This document shows, in pieces, positions 1-11,999 of a DNA stretch of 64,000 nt; position 1 is the first letter of the stretch, and every line of letters begins with the position of its first letter. Source of the stretch: Hofstenia miamia (lineage: Eukaryota > Xenacoelomorpha > Acoela). The translations under genes were made by a program, and so were the position numbers. The notes under the pieces were generated by a model. The model was not told the DNA's origin, searched no databases, and worked only from the letters and a program-made list of their open reading frames with translations. The DNA lies in the NCBI GenBank assembly GCA_004352715.1, contig SCFE01000097.1, positions 153,545-217,544 of the forward strand, in the 5' to 3' direction.

Positions 1-17
1 CCCGATTCCATCCCTGA
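1..17. mobile_element. End of a hAT-type transposon cut by the window edge
   Basis: The window opens with a sequence ending CCATCCCTG, which reads on the other strand as CAGGGATGGAATCGGG. This is the style of a hAT terminal repeat and resembles the terminus of the element at 52868. The rest of the element and its other end lie outside the window, so the call rests on one terminus only. Confidence 0.35.
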
Positions 18-3000
18 TTGAGATTTTTTTGATTAATAAAATTATCATCAGCATTTCGATTAAACAGGATCTATACTATGCAGGTAAGTGAGGTCCTCTT
101 TCCGAAATGAGACAATTCCCATCAACTAGGGTAGGGCCTGTGCCCGGCCCGTACCTATAAAAATATACCAGTTGGTTTATCCGTGCCCCTATCCTAAGGC
201 CTTTATGCCCCTTGGAAAATATTCTTTAACTAAAATAACTTGACACAACAAGAAAATCTTCACCTCGGGATTATAAATGCATACTTAAACGGTTATAACA
301 ACCATCAAAAAAGTTTACGTCAAAAACCAAGTTTAGAACTTTTGTTGACATCACTGAGAGCCATAAATAAGTCCAGCTTCAAGTAGATTTATCAACACGT
401 TGTGTTAATTCATTGAGAAAATGTGTATCAAACCTTATAACTATAATGAACAATACATCAAACAGTAAAAAATACTTTATATGCAATATACGCTGCTTGT
501 AAAATGCATTAATTCAATTCATACTAGGGTTGAGTTTGAAACAAAAATTGTCCTCCCCTGTACGGATTTATTCGGATTAACTGTCATATTTCAGGAGTTG
601 TAATTTCTCATATTTTTCATATAAAATTACTTCTGCAGGCATGTGTCAACTAGTAATTTATTATCTTCACACGTTCTTAATCTGCAAAGTTTTAATAAAC
701 AAGATCTTCTCATTATTTGACTTATGAACAACAATAAATGGAAAAACACACTATGATGCAATCTTGTTACATTTCCCTAAGCAAAGTTTACTCGTATTTT
801 TTTACCGGCAGTTTCAACGCATATTGATGACCCGCTTATAAGGAAATTAAATATTTATTGAAAGTAAACTAAAAAAGTCACTAAATGAGGAAACGCTTTT
901 CAAAATTTTTTCTGTCTCGGAGCTAACATAAAATGCTTACATTTTCATCACTCACATATACTATCCACGGGCGTTTGTTGTAAATAGAAACCCCGGATGG
1001 AGCACATAGTATTATGTAACTTTTGATAGGATTGTGCTATTAACATCAAATTTGGGTTAAAATTACTTTATTTTATCTAAGTTAGGTATTTAAAAAAAAT
1101 TCATAATTTTTTTATCATGCGATGACGTCATGAAATATGTTAAAAATTGGGAAAAGTATGCAAAAATGGGATGATTTTCATAATTTGATGTTAAGAAGAT
1201 TTGAAAATGATAGTTGTATTTTGATTAGTTCTGATATAAAGAAGTCAACAATAGGAAGGAAAATTCACCTGGAAACAGATTTGAGACAATAAACCCGGAA
1301 AATGCAATTCAATATCGCCGCTTGTGCTTTATTATTTTTTTGCGTCGTTTCTGCAACTTACGCTTGCGCTTGACAATACGTTGCTTAAGATGGATAAGTG
1401 AAATCCCTCTGAATTCACCTACACCTGCAATATAAATGGTTTTTTATGACTTTTTGAATTTACGTGTAGGTAAAAATTGCAACTTAGTTATCTATAGTTT
1501 ATCAGAAAAATGAAGCCTAAAAAGTGCCGTAGGACTTACCAGTGTGAGGGGGCACCACTGTCACTACACCTACACCACTGATTAATGCTGTATTTAATTA
1601 ATTGAAATGATTATATAAATTGTAGGATTTCCAAGGTAAAACAGAATTGAGCAAATTATCCCATGTATTTCTTCCATAAATTAATGTTCAGATCTAATTT
1701 CTGTTGAAGAGATTTCAGTTTATCAATAGGCTATTGGAAATAATAAAAATATTTTTTTACAATGGTTTTTTATTCCCTCGGTGTAATCATTAAAATAAAT
1801 TTCAATTAACCTTATCAGTCAGCAATTCCCGCGCCCACAACCTGCTATTGTTGCTGGTGAAAGGCGTGGAATCATCGGATTTCAATACAAGTATAAATAA
1901 ACCAGCGTTTATTTATCAGCACACTTTCGTAATTCCCCGCCATTTTATAGATAATTATTTGGGAACGTTAATAGTCTAATTTTATGCACAAACATTGCTC
2001 TTAATAAATAAAAGATTTTATACCCAGCGGCCTCTTTAAAGCACGGTTTTTCTTCAAAAATGTGTTCTCACCTGCTAGAGAACTATATTTACGTTTGTAT
2101 TTTTAAGGCAAACGCCACTGAACCCCCAGTATCGGCTGCTAGATTCAAATTTGCATAGCTGTTGTGTAAAAATTTAAGCATTGATTGCATTGCAAGCACA
2201 AAAATAATATTGACAGAGATACGACCACATTGGGGTAGGGCTATTTTCAAAAATGCCACTTGATATACATATAGGCCCAAATATGTTATGAAATTGTTGT
2301 TAATAAAAAATTATTAAATCCAGTAATAAATCAAATTAAGTAAAAAATGATATGCACGTAATAAATTCAATTTTTTTCTAAAATTATATAACTATTATTA
2401 ATTCGCAAGCTATGCAAAATTCAATGATTTATGAGGTTATCCGCAAAAACTATATGATTCGTATTCATACACATGAAAACTAATCTTTTTAAGCCAAAGT
2501 TTACTCAAAGGAAAGCAGAATTTTTTTTGAAAATCTGCTCCTAATTTTTCATACGCTAAAGGTTATGAAAAAAATATTTTGTATAGTTTCTTTAATTGAA
2601 TCCTAGTGCCAAATTAACTAGTATGAATCTTTGGCGTACAATAACCTCCATCCATCAAAACTGGTAGTCGGTCAGGCGAATGCCGCTAAGTATTTAACTT
2701 GGCCTGACTCGATGTCGATGTCGAAAAATCAAAATTTATTGCATTTCTGTTTTTTATAATGGTTAGGATTTAACATGCTGGAGGGGTCATGTTGTACCTG
2801 TCTGCAATTACAACCCTTATTTCATTGAATTTAAAACTGGCTAATCTGGGTAACACTTGGGATAAATAAAATGAATCAATAATATTTGACATCGAACAAT
2901 ATAAAATGTCGATAGACATTTTAAATTGCAACTCATTTCTAAGGGATAATATCAGGTGCTTTTGAAATTACTATTATATTTCGTAGTGATTTTTTGAATT

Positions 3001-4109
3001 GTAAAGAATTTATGATTTTTCTTTTGTAGGGTGTTTATCATCATCTGATTTGACCAAGGGGGGCTCAGTGGTAATTATGCCTTGAAATCTATATTTGATG
3101 AGGTGTTTTAAAATTGTGACCTAATTCTATAATTGGAGGTTTATTGGTAATATCTTATTTCATTTCAAATATTATGAACCATGTTACTGATCACAATTCC
3201 AGCAGTGAATCGATAATTTAAATTCAGAGGAAAACATCCAAGTTGGTAAAAATCCTCTATTTAATGAATATTTGTGTTCTTCGAAATATTGTCCCATTCT
3301 GGGTCAATTGCAAGAGATGAATCACAAGCAGCCATGAATTTAGTTCTAAAAATGTCATCTTCTTGACAGCATTGACACATTTGAAAAAGTTGGTTACTTA
3401 ATATCCTAGTGTTCAAAGAAGTTTCAGTTTGGTTTTTGTGCTGCAAAATAATGTTCCTATTTGTGGTTCTAACTGTTTGCAGTAGCACTAATAAAAAACC
3501 TTCCTTTTCATATGTAAGTATCAACTGCATTGTAACCACAAAACAATGCTAGCTGCAGAGCATAATAATAAATGAAGAACCAAACTCTTTTAGAATATGA
3601 TATCTATTCATGTTAGTATCCATGTATCAATGAAGAGCTTTGTGAATTTCATTTGAGTTCTCAAAGTTATATCTCATTCTGAATACTTGCATTGTTTTTA
3701 AATCCATTTAATCGCTTTTTCAATGAAGAATTGGCCTTTTGAATGATCCTTAGCCACTGAAAACATGAGCGCATTCGTAATAGATTCTCATCAATTTATC
3801 ACATTCGGTAAAAAATCAAGATTTGATTAAGAAGTGATTAAAGTTTCTCATGCAGTACTTTAATAAAAGGCATCGATAATTCAATGCGCCATCTGTTTTC
3901 TGCAACATCAATTCATGCTCGATTGCTATCTTTAGCTGGAATTTTTACAAGTTATTATTTCTAATACATGGGATCACAACAAAAAATTCCAAATCCATGA
4001 TTTAAAAAATAGTGAAATCAAATGAATTCGTAAATGTGTAAATCTGACTAGCAAATATATAATATGTTCCTGAACCCTGTACTCCTTTAATTTGTGGGTG
4101 TATGTTTAC
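18..4109. other. AT-rich stretch without recognisable genes
   Basis: I find no exon of a known family here. A full palindromic CRE (TGACGTCA) sits at 1123-1130. A hAT-like terminus (reverse complement CAGTGGTGTAGGTG) ends at 1580 with no partner found. Open frames of 60-92 codons (for example 3261-3539 minus) look random, with no motif or splice context. If the predicted receptor paralogue at 6362-6426 continues leftwards, its exon 2 is not recognisable here and probably lies beyond the window. Confidence 0.5.
1540..1580 (-). mobile_element. hAT-like terminal fragment
   Basis: Read on the minus strand from 1580 the sequence begins CAGTGGTGTAGGTGTAGTG and continues into a C-run, a common hAT terminal style. 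A similar solo terminus, CAGTGGTGTACGCGAAG, starts near 6097 on the plus strand. No matching opposite end or target duplication was found for either. Confidence 0.3.
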
Positions 4110-4540
4110 CAGAGCTGCAACCATGATGTATTTTAATCCGTACCGGGCCTTTATGACAACAATTTAAGGACATTTAAATTAGCATCTTTCAAAATTAATC
4201 CAGGATAGAAAAATTTTCGCGGTTTATAAGTTCAGCAATTGGAAGGGCATCACAAAGAAGCGGTCGATGATTAAGACCTCTCATGTGAACGCAATGGAAA
4301 TTGTTCGATCTGCGAAGCGTCTCGTATATTTTATTTATAAACTCTTTAGTTTATAATATATTTGCTTTGATCATTTTATTTATTAGAAAAATGGGCTGGT
4401 TTGAAAGATTTAAAAATTCTTAAAGCCATGATATTGAGTACATCTGAAAACGTGGGTTTCGTGTCGTGCCAAATATTATTTTAGAAAAGCCTTGCCGTGC
4501 CAGGTCATTGCCTCGTAAATCTGGCATGGCTGCAGCTCTG
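4110..4540. mobile_element. Non-autonomous hAT-like element, 431 bp
   Basis: The left end CAGAGCTGCAACCATG at 4110 is mirrored by the right end, which reads CAGAGCTGCAGCCATG on the opposite strand and ends at 4540. Flanking 8-mers (atgtttac, aagcttat) agree at 5 of 8 positions, compatible with a decayed 8-bp hAT target duplication. The interior carries short open frames on both strands (4420-4638 and 4466-4669) that are shadows of the repeat. No transposase is present, so it would have depended on a hAT transposase supplied in trans. Confidence 0.55.
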
Positions 4541-6361
4541 AAGCTTATCCATGTCATTAGAAAGATTAGAAGGACCCGTTCTACTATTTTTGGACCAAAA
4601 TCAGGCCATAATAGCTTATTGTTATCAGAAATGTGCATTGATTGGCTAATTCTTAGTGATTCCTATTGATTTATAGGCCAACACGGGACTGAAAACTGCG
4701 TCACATGTCAACTCATATTCGATTAAAAATTTATATAAATGTTTGGTGAGTTTAGACAATGTTTAGAAAATGAGGGAGAACTAGCAAACACTGATGGTTC
4801 TGATTGCACGCGCAATCACTCGAATATATTGCGTTTCACGTTCAAATATTCATGCATTATGTAGACTATTTAATTTTATATGCATGTTCTAATTTTCTGC
4901 TCCACCCTATAAATGTGTCATTCGGTAGACAAACAAAAATCAATCTTGCACATCGTGTTAGATCTATTTAACAACAGACGCCGTATCCTTAGCATTTTTA
5001 CTTTATTTACTAGCTGGAATAATTAAAAAATGCGATTCCCCTTGATCTACGGTGACATTAAATAAGGAATTTTTAATTTACGTTATTATTTAACTCGATG
5101 ACGGCATGTAATTCATACTGCCATCGTCTTATTAAATACATAAGCTAGCAAAGTCTAATAAACTGTCTCTTCAACGGTAAATGTTTCAAATGTGAACTTA
5201 GGGTCTGCTTACAATGAGTTCCGACACCCATTTCTTCTAGTTGCTGCCGTAGTAAGAAAGTTGCCAATTAACTAAGTTTCTTACTTTCTGACATCTGCCG
5301 TCACCACTTCTTTACGCTCGCTTGTCTCAAATGTCAGCGGCTCAAAGAACTTCGCGCTTGCTCCTTGTTTCAACTGCCCTTTGAAATTCATTTCATCTCA
5401 TCGCGCTCTCTAATTTTCAACTGTAATGCAATGCTTCTCACCTCCTTCCAACTACATTATTTTCTTGCCCATTATAATTACTACCAGAACAGTTGTATAA
5501 GTTTGTCATGTACAAATAAAAATGCGACATTGATCAAATCTCTTGAACATATCTGGCTCAATGCGTTTCAATACACTTGTGAAATTTCCTCCTGGTGATT
5601 GAATTAGTGGAATTGTTTTCTAATTGACCTATGACATGTATTAGTAGGTTTCCAATATTGAATCGATTAAGTTTTGTTAGTGCGTATAGTGTCAAACTAA
5701 ATTACATTCATCAATCTCAAGGATAATACATTTTCCAATATCTCCTCTTTATTAGTTACTATTTTGAACAAAATCAGCTACAAGTCTATGTTTGTATATT
5801 GTGATTTGCATACTTAAAAACTATACCACTTGCTTCTAATATACGTTTAGTACTTTAAAGATTTATCTTTAAATAGAAGGAAGCTTGCGGATATTTCTTT
5901 ATAAAATTCAATCTAACATTTTTTATGTGAAAGAGCCGATTTCCAAAAATATCTAAGGGAATGCCTTAAAAATGTATACTGAGAGTTTTTGGATTTGGAA
6001 CTTTTACGTTTTAGATTTTCCTAAGTACTATCACTTGAAAATATGCTTTCTATTTGTAACAGATTTTGTTACATATTTAGTGTTTGATAAAGGGTGCAGT
6101 GGTGTACGCGAAGTATCCTTCGATGACAAAAAGTAAAAAATTGAATTCTTATAATTTTTGTTATTTACATTGAATAGCACTTTGTGATGATGATTTTAAC
6201 ATTTATATATAAAGCCATTATTCTTGTTTTATCGTTTGCAAAAGCAGGCATCTATTCAATTCAATTTACTTTTGTGGAAATGTTAGTTGAATGGACGCGT
6301 TCTTCCGTCGTTGAACGCATTTATTTTGTTTAGGTACAATTGCATTTCTAACAAAAGTTAC
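4541..6361. other. AT-rich non-coding stretch; putative intron 1 of the predicted receptor paralogue
   Basis: Nothing recognisable is encoded here. If the minus-strand exon at 6362-6426 is real, this interval is the start of its first intron. The plus-strand open frame at 5365-5598 has no family features. Confidence 0.35.
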
Positions 6362-6426
6362 CTTAACCAAATGAAGAGGGTATTTTGGAAAAGTATTAAG
6401 ATAAACCACTTTTTCGCAGCAGCCAT
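6362..6426 (-). CDS. Predicted signal-peptide first exon of a receptor paralogue
   Basis: On the minus strand an ATG at 6426-6424 opens 21 codons, then AG and a splice donor (gtaact). The peptide starts MAAAKK and continues with a hydrophobic core (WFILILFQN, TLFIWL), typical of a secretory signal peptide. The exon ends in phase 2, exactly like the receptor first exon at 59234-59292. Upstream sequence (6481-6582) matches that exon's upstream sequence in ordered blocks. I infer the 5' exon of a second Cys-loop receptor gene whose remaining exons lie to the left, probably outside the window. The plus-strand open frame at 6287-6724 overlaps it and is treated as a shadow. Alternative: a relic promoter plus first exon with no functional gene behind it. 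Confidence 0.5.
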
Positions 6427-6480
6427 GTATTCAAAGTGCTACATAGACTTCTTCTGCAACCAAACTTCGACGCAGAACGC

Positions 6481-6582
6481 TTGCGTGGAGAGAGTGAGCG
6501 CGCCCTTTAATTTTTCCCGATTCACTCGTCGTGCGATTGGGAAATTACTATTTTCAATTAGTAATGGCGGATTCTTACGTCA
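6481..6582 (-). promoter_or_regulatory. Promoter-like module of the predicted paralogue (CRE, CCAAT, TA-rich box)
   Basis: Reading on the minus strand toward the ATG: TGACGT half-CRE (6582-6577), a TAATTGAAAAT stretch, CCAAT (within 6532-6541), an ATTAAAG TA-rich box, then CACTCTCTCCACGCAA (6496-6481) about 55 bp before the ATG. The same blocks occur in the same order upstream of the receptor exon at 59292. Block 6532-6566 agrees with 59393-59427 at 30 of 35 positions, and 6481-6496 with 59331-59346 at 15 of 16. No transcription start can be proven from sequence. Confidence 0.5.
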
Positions 6583-6589
6583 CATCTAT

Positions 6590-7618
6590 TATTCCTCAAC
6601 TCCGATTCGCTCGTTTGCACTGCCTGCATTGCGCTCCAAGTCTGGCTCATTTCATACAGGAAGATTCCATTTATCAAAAGCACGATTAGGCCTCAAGCCT
6701 ATCAAATCAATCTTCCATCTATAGGTCACCAGACAAGTCTAATTCATTCACTAAATGTTAAGCCCACTTTTACAAATTTCTTTCTCTACCTTCGAACTAT
6801 TTATTTAACCTTAAAGTTTTCATCTTTTAATCCATCTTATTCATTGGTTTAATTTAAGAAATTTATTCTAAGTTACGTCCACACAAATGGATCATATACA
6901 GATTAGTAGGAAGAATTCAATGGGTCAGGATTTTTAGCTAGTGTTTTTTCAAATTTTACAAACATTCAGAAGCCATTAACGAAGTAGGTATGATGCCAAG
7001 CACAATTATTGTTTCAGTGAACAAACCATTATTACTAAGAAAGGAACGAATTTAATGTTATTATTTACATATTTTATTTTCACCATGCTGCCGATTTAAT
7101 CACTGCACTCTTGAAAATATCAAGATTTTCCATAAGTGATTTTCTTTATCAATTTAATTCTAATAATTGTCTAAATGAATTAGTTTCATCAATAAACTTG
7201 AAGGTAATGACAATTTGTCAATACGTTCTGACCCCATTACTTACCTTTATCATAAAAAGTTTGTTTTAAATCTGACATTAGGTTTTGCACTCAATTCTGC
7301 GGCGTGTAGTATGATAGAGTTCACCTTTATTTCAGATGGGGTGTAATAGGATCATTGCAGAAGTTGAAATTCCTGGTTGTTATGTGTCCAGTAAGCAAAA
7401 AACCATTAAAATGTATTTATTTGCCTTGTCCGAAATTGTTTTTGTTAATTATAGATATTTTCATTGTTATATTATTGTTTTATTACTAGAAGCCATATCA
7501 GATTGTAAAATATGCAAAATCATTTCTCATGAAATACAATCAAGTTTTCATTTGAGTAGACACTTCATACGATTCATTCTAAAAAATTTATTTTTCCATC
7601 TTTTAATTTAGGCTAAAT
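6590..7618. other. No recognisable gene
   Basis: AT-rich sequence. The 91-codon frame at 7336-7611 has no motif, no splice context and AT-driven composition, so it is not annotated. Confidence 0.4.
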
Positions 7619-7734
7619 AAGGGTTATGACTTATGATGAATAAATATTTTTATCTTTATGAATATCTGGCTTACAGAAGTTAATGTTGAACAAGAAATTT
7701 TATAAATTTGTGGTTATCACATGATTATATAATA
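7619..7734 (+). repeat. Diverged direct repeat, copy 1
   Basis: This block (starts AAGGGTTATGA, ends CATGATTATATAATA) recurs about 350 bp further on at 8080-8189 with shared runs such as CAGAAGTTAAT and ACATGATTATATAAT. It looks like an old local duplication or two copies of one short dispersed repeat. Confidence 0.6.
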
Positions 7735-8079
7735 AGAACATTACGAAAACTTTCAATCAGCGACAAAGTTTTATTCGTTCCCAATTCACTGCTTGCAACG
7801 ATGCAAACTAACTGCTAGACATACAATTTTGAGTTGATAGAATTGCACCTCAACATTACTACAGTCTTTGTTGCCAAGGAATTAATTAAAGCTTAGAGTA
7901 AAGAAAATAGTCCATCATTTGTTACTCTTTGAATTGTCAGTCCTCTACTTTGGATCTAACTTAAATCTCGAATCATCGGATTACAAGTAACGCAAAGGCA
8001 GTGGAATAAGCAAGGGTGTTGTTAATCATTTTGTAGCACAGATAACAAAGCCCTCATTTTACCAGTCAAAAAATATTCT

Positions 8080-8189
8080 AAGGGTTATGATAAATCGAGA
8101 TATTTTTCTTTACAAATATTTGGTTTATCAGAAGTTAATATTGAAAAAGACATTTTTCTATGCTTTGTTGCAACATGATTATATAATAT
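8080..8189 (+). repeat. Diverged direct repeat, copy 2
   Basis: Second copy of the 7619-7734 block in the same orientation, differing by substitutions and small indels. A TA microsatellite follows at 8239-8257. Confidence 0.6.
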
Positions 8190-9385
8190 CGTATTTTGGT
8201 TCAATTTCTCCTAGTGGTTAGTTCTTTCACTTAGCAGTTATATATATATATATATAATTGCTTTTGGATTATTATACTGAGAAATAGATCCAAATGCAGA
8301 TGCAATTGCCAGGTTAGTAATGGCCTACAGGGTTTTAGGGGTTAGTTGTATTAGCAACAGTATGTACTTGTGTAGTCTTAAGATTAACTCGTCATTGGAA
8401 TGGATTCGTTATTTCGATTATGGACTGTTGTTGTTTTATGCATTTCGGTCTACTACGTTTGCCAAATATGCTTATCAATAAAACACTTTGTATATAACAA
8501 ATATGGCAAAATGAACATTCAGGAATTTCTTTTGAAGATATGCTAGTTTTACTGTGTTACATTTTCAAGAATTAGGATTTATCAAGAATCATAACTTATT
8601 TCAAAGAAATTTAGTAAAAATTATTGCATTTTTTTACTAATATTTAGTGTGGACTATGGCTTGCCGTCGCGATAGAATTCTCGATGTCACTTAGTTGCTG
8701 AAAGTTTGTAGGAAAGTTTATTGAATAAATAACGGCTCATTGAGTTTTTCAGTGTCTAGACCAACTCTCAGTCGATTATGCCCTCAGTGATACTAAATAA
8801 GTTATTATTTAATCGAATGAGAATCACTTAATTTTACCTACACAGAATAGAAATTTGGTTATAAAATGAAATAATTCAGTTTTTTGCTGGATGTGATCTT
8901 ACAACTTGCTGATTTCAGCCCTGGAGAATTCACTCTGCCCCATTTCTTTAATGGACAATTTTTGTCATGATTTGTTATGAATCGGTAATTATTCTAAGCA
9001 TGATAAAAAGCATAATTATTCTAATTCTAATCACTGCGAAAATTTACAACTTGTTTTATGAGGGTGTTATGTTATATATAAATCCCGAGCAGAGTATTGG
9101 ATATACTACGAGCCTTTTTTTAAGCAAAGCAAATTGCTTGTTAATTTGCTTATGCAGATTTTTCTTATTTTTTCATTCAATATGCCTTTTTTTATAATCT
9201 TATTTTAGAAATCATTATTAAATAATATGAAGAGCTATGTAAAAAACTCTGAGGGCGCAATATTTTTAAAAAAATATGTCGAGCTGAAACGAACCTCATT
9301 GAACGATTTTACGTTGCGAGCCGAGCCGAACTTACTGAAAATTAAAACGAGCTGAGCTTAGAAATTCGACTCGTTAACAAGTCTG

Positions 9386-9423
9386 ATATATATATATATA
9401 TATATAATATATATATATATATT
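9386..9423. repeat. TA microsatellite
   Basis: Interrupted (TA)n tract directly adjoining the first copy of the motif array at 9421-9856. TA tracts are common insertion sites or products of transposon ends in this window. Confidence 0.9.
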
Positions 9424-9856
9424 TGGCGCTAAGTAAATGAAAGTTCGAAAAATGCTTCTTAGCGCCAAATCGTTTGGAAATTCAATATGCTAAGCCGAAA
9501 TTCTTAATCATGAACTCTGCAAAATTCGTATACTATTACTTCTATTACTTCAAATACATTAATATAATGATTCTTTATCCAAAATAGATTTTTCAACTTC
9601 AACTTTTTTTAAAAACGCGCTAAGTAAAATGTCCAGCTTTTTTGTTACTTAGCGCCAATATAAATTTTAATCATACATGAAAAACAATCCTTTGTGTAAA
9701 TTTAAGTTCATATATTCTAAGTACAAACAATAGTGTATAGTTTATCAAAAACAATTCAGAAGGCGAAAAAGGTATTTTAAAATGAAAAAAGAAATTCAAA
9801 AATTTACTTAGCGCAAAATGAATTACACAGCGCTAAAAGCTTACTTTGCGCCAAAT
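9421..9856. repeat. Seven-copy inverted motif array (TTTGGCGCTAAGTAA)
   Basis: A motif of about 15 bp recurs in alternating orientation at 9422-9436, 9456-9470, 9616-9627, 9645-9659, 9804-9819, 9829-9840 and 9841-9856. Copies 1 and 2 form a perfect 13-bp inverted repeat (ATTTGGCGCTAAG, loop, CTTAGCGCCAAAT). Copies 3 and 4 form a perfect 11-bp one (GCGCTAAGTAA, loop, TTACTTAGCGC). The outermost copies face each other, so the whole block could be a MITE with recycled termini. No coding capacity was seen. The motif contains GGCGC, rare in this AT-rich context. Confidence 0.75.
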
Positions 9857-11610
9857 AAAATTTTAGAGGGTTATTTTTGAGAATTTTTTGCAATTTCGTA
9901 TAGGGGTATGGGTTACACTTAATGGATTAATTATTATTTTTATATAATCTAAGATTTAGTAAACGATAGAAATTGTTTTAATTAGCAAGTCTATTTAAAA
10001 CTATTATTGAATTAGCAAAATACAAGCTATTTCAAAGGCTATGTTTCTAAATTGTATCTCCTGCTAAAAGCTAATCAACTTGATAATTTATCAAGATTTT
10101 TCAACAAATTGCAATGCATAATTCGTATTTATGCAAATTACAAAACAATTAATTTCGACTTTACAACGATACAGAATATACAAGTCTACAGCTCAAATAT
10201 ACGATTCAATTATATAATAATATGCTATACAATAGTGTTCGTAATCTCGCGATTTTCGAAATGTATCCGGGATTTTTGTATTACGTCTAATGCTGTTAAC
10301 CTCACTTAGTGTTTTGCTACGTTTTAGTAACTTTTAAAAATGGCTACAGTATATTTGGATGCAGCTTTTAAACAATGACAATGTGTTTTCCTTAGTTTTG
10401 TTTTAGCTTCATTTTTATTAGCTTGCATTATTAAATATATATATATATATATATTAAATTTTGTGAACGAATTTTATTCCGAACATTTTATAATTTTTTA
10501 TAATTCGCCAATTTTTCATTAAATCATTAAAAAAAACAGGGGTTTCCATGGTTGTTATAAATGCGTTTTTGTTTACAGTATTGGAGAATAGTCTGCAATA
10601 TATTTGAATGTAGGTTTAAAACCGCATAGGCCTCATGTATTTGTCAATTTGGGTATTGAAGAAATTACGAATCTAAAACATGACCAAACAGCTACAGCCC
10701 ATATTTCCAATTATACACATGAATTTTTAATGTTTATGAATAACAAAAATTGCTTTAACTAATTGCAATATCCAATCATCTGAGCGGTTTGCATCACTTC
10801 AATTTGAAATGCGTAGTGAATCCAGCTTCCAAGTAATCAGCTGCAAGAAAACCCACACCCGCGGCGTTTCGTAGTGTAAAATATTTAGATCTAGATGATT
10901 TTAATAACAATTAATAGTATTCCTCACTTTATGAACCTTTACCCTGTTTTGACATTGGAGAGACTTTGTCGCCGATTCATTAGATGAATAGAATAGTGTC
11001 TACACTTACCACAAATTGTGAATCAATTGAACTTTTCCTAGTAAGATATTTGAAAACTATAATTAGAATTACATAATTTACAGTATTGGTCAAAAAAATC
11101 TTCCAATTTTTAAGGAAAGCAAAAGACTATCAACCAGTTGCCGATTTACAAAAGATTTTATCAACAGTGTCATTCCCAAATGGAGGAAATTTTTTTTGTG
11201 CTTGGTGAAAATCACTACCTATTTTCATAATTCGTAATAATAAGACCAAATTCACATGCACATATATCTCAGGTAAATCTGTAATCGATTCTTCATTCCC
11301 TACATCCAGTGTAAGTTATCAATTATACAGACCATTAAGGATTGCCTTAAAAATGGTTGGATAAATTCATGTTTAAACACTGGTTTTTAAGCAGTTGTTT
11401 TTTAGATGTTTTTTGCATGATGTTTTTCAAAAAATATCTGAAAAGTTGTTAAATCACTCATTTTCCGAATTATTTTCAGTGTTTCAGGGTTTCAGAATTC
11501 ATTACGTTCATTGTTAACGGTTAACAAGCTCTTTATTTCCATCCAATGATACAAAACAAAGATATGCTCCAATCAAAATGTAAAAATAACAAAAACTAAC
11601 ACAATTACAA
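9857..11610. other. AT-rich stretch without recognised gene
   Basis: Contains a TA microsatellite at 10435-10454 and the 85-codon frame 10052-10309, which shows only low-complexity AT-driven residues. I see no exon, RNA gene or paired element end. Confidence 0.4.
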
Positions 11611-11946
11611 TTAGATTATCCTACATTCATCCCAAGCATGTAACTTTTTTGACGATCCTATTATTGCTTGGTGACTTAATAAATTATGCTTAAGTTTGCG
11701 TTTGAAAATTCCATAACTTTTTACAGTTTTTATGCTGTTATCTAAGTTGTTCCAAAGCTTGCCTGTATTATAAATGAAGGACTTTTCCCAATAGGAAGAC
11801 TTATTAGGAACAGGTGTAGTACGTGCATGAGTGCGTGAGTTAAATTTTAATAAACAGTCTAAAAATGGAAACGGATGTGTTAACTTACAGAAATACTTGT
11901 AGAAAAATAAACTAGTAAATTCAATCAGGTATTTCGGAGAAAGCAA
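11611..11946 (-). pseudogene. LINE reverse-transcriptase 3' end (C-terminal tail)
   Basis: The 111-codon minus-strand frame matches the typical C-terminal tail of CR1/L2/Jockey-type LINE ORF2 proteins: a stretch of T and R residues with VP, then SYWEKSFIYNTGKLWNNLD, then an FKRKLK motif and a short basic end. This region follows the reverse transcriptase domain and has no known catalytic residue. The upstream polymerase core is missing or unrecognisable, so this is a 5'-truncated or decayed copy. Confidence 0.65.
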
Positions 11947-11999
11947 ATTATACTTTTGTACATAAGTACTAGTTTGTTAATAAGTACTAGTTTAAAATT

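Noticed and set aside
6287-6724. 145-codon plus-strand open frame
   Set aside because: It overlaps the minus-strand signal-peptide exon and its promoter-like blocks and has no recognisable domain. The conserved block pattern with 59331-59441 includes length differences that are not multiples of three, which argues against coding.
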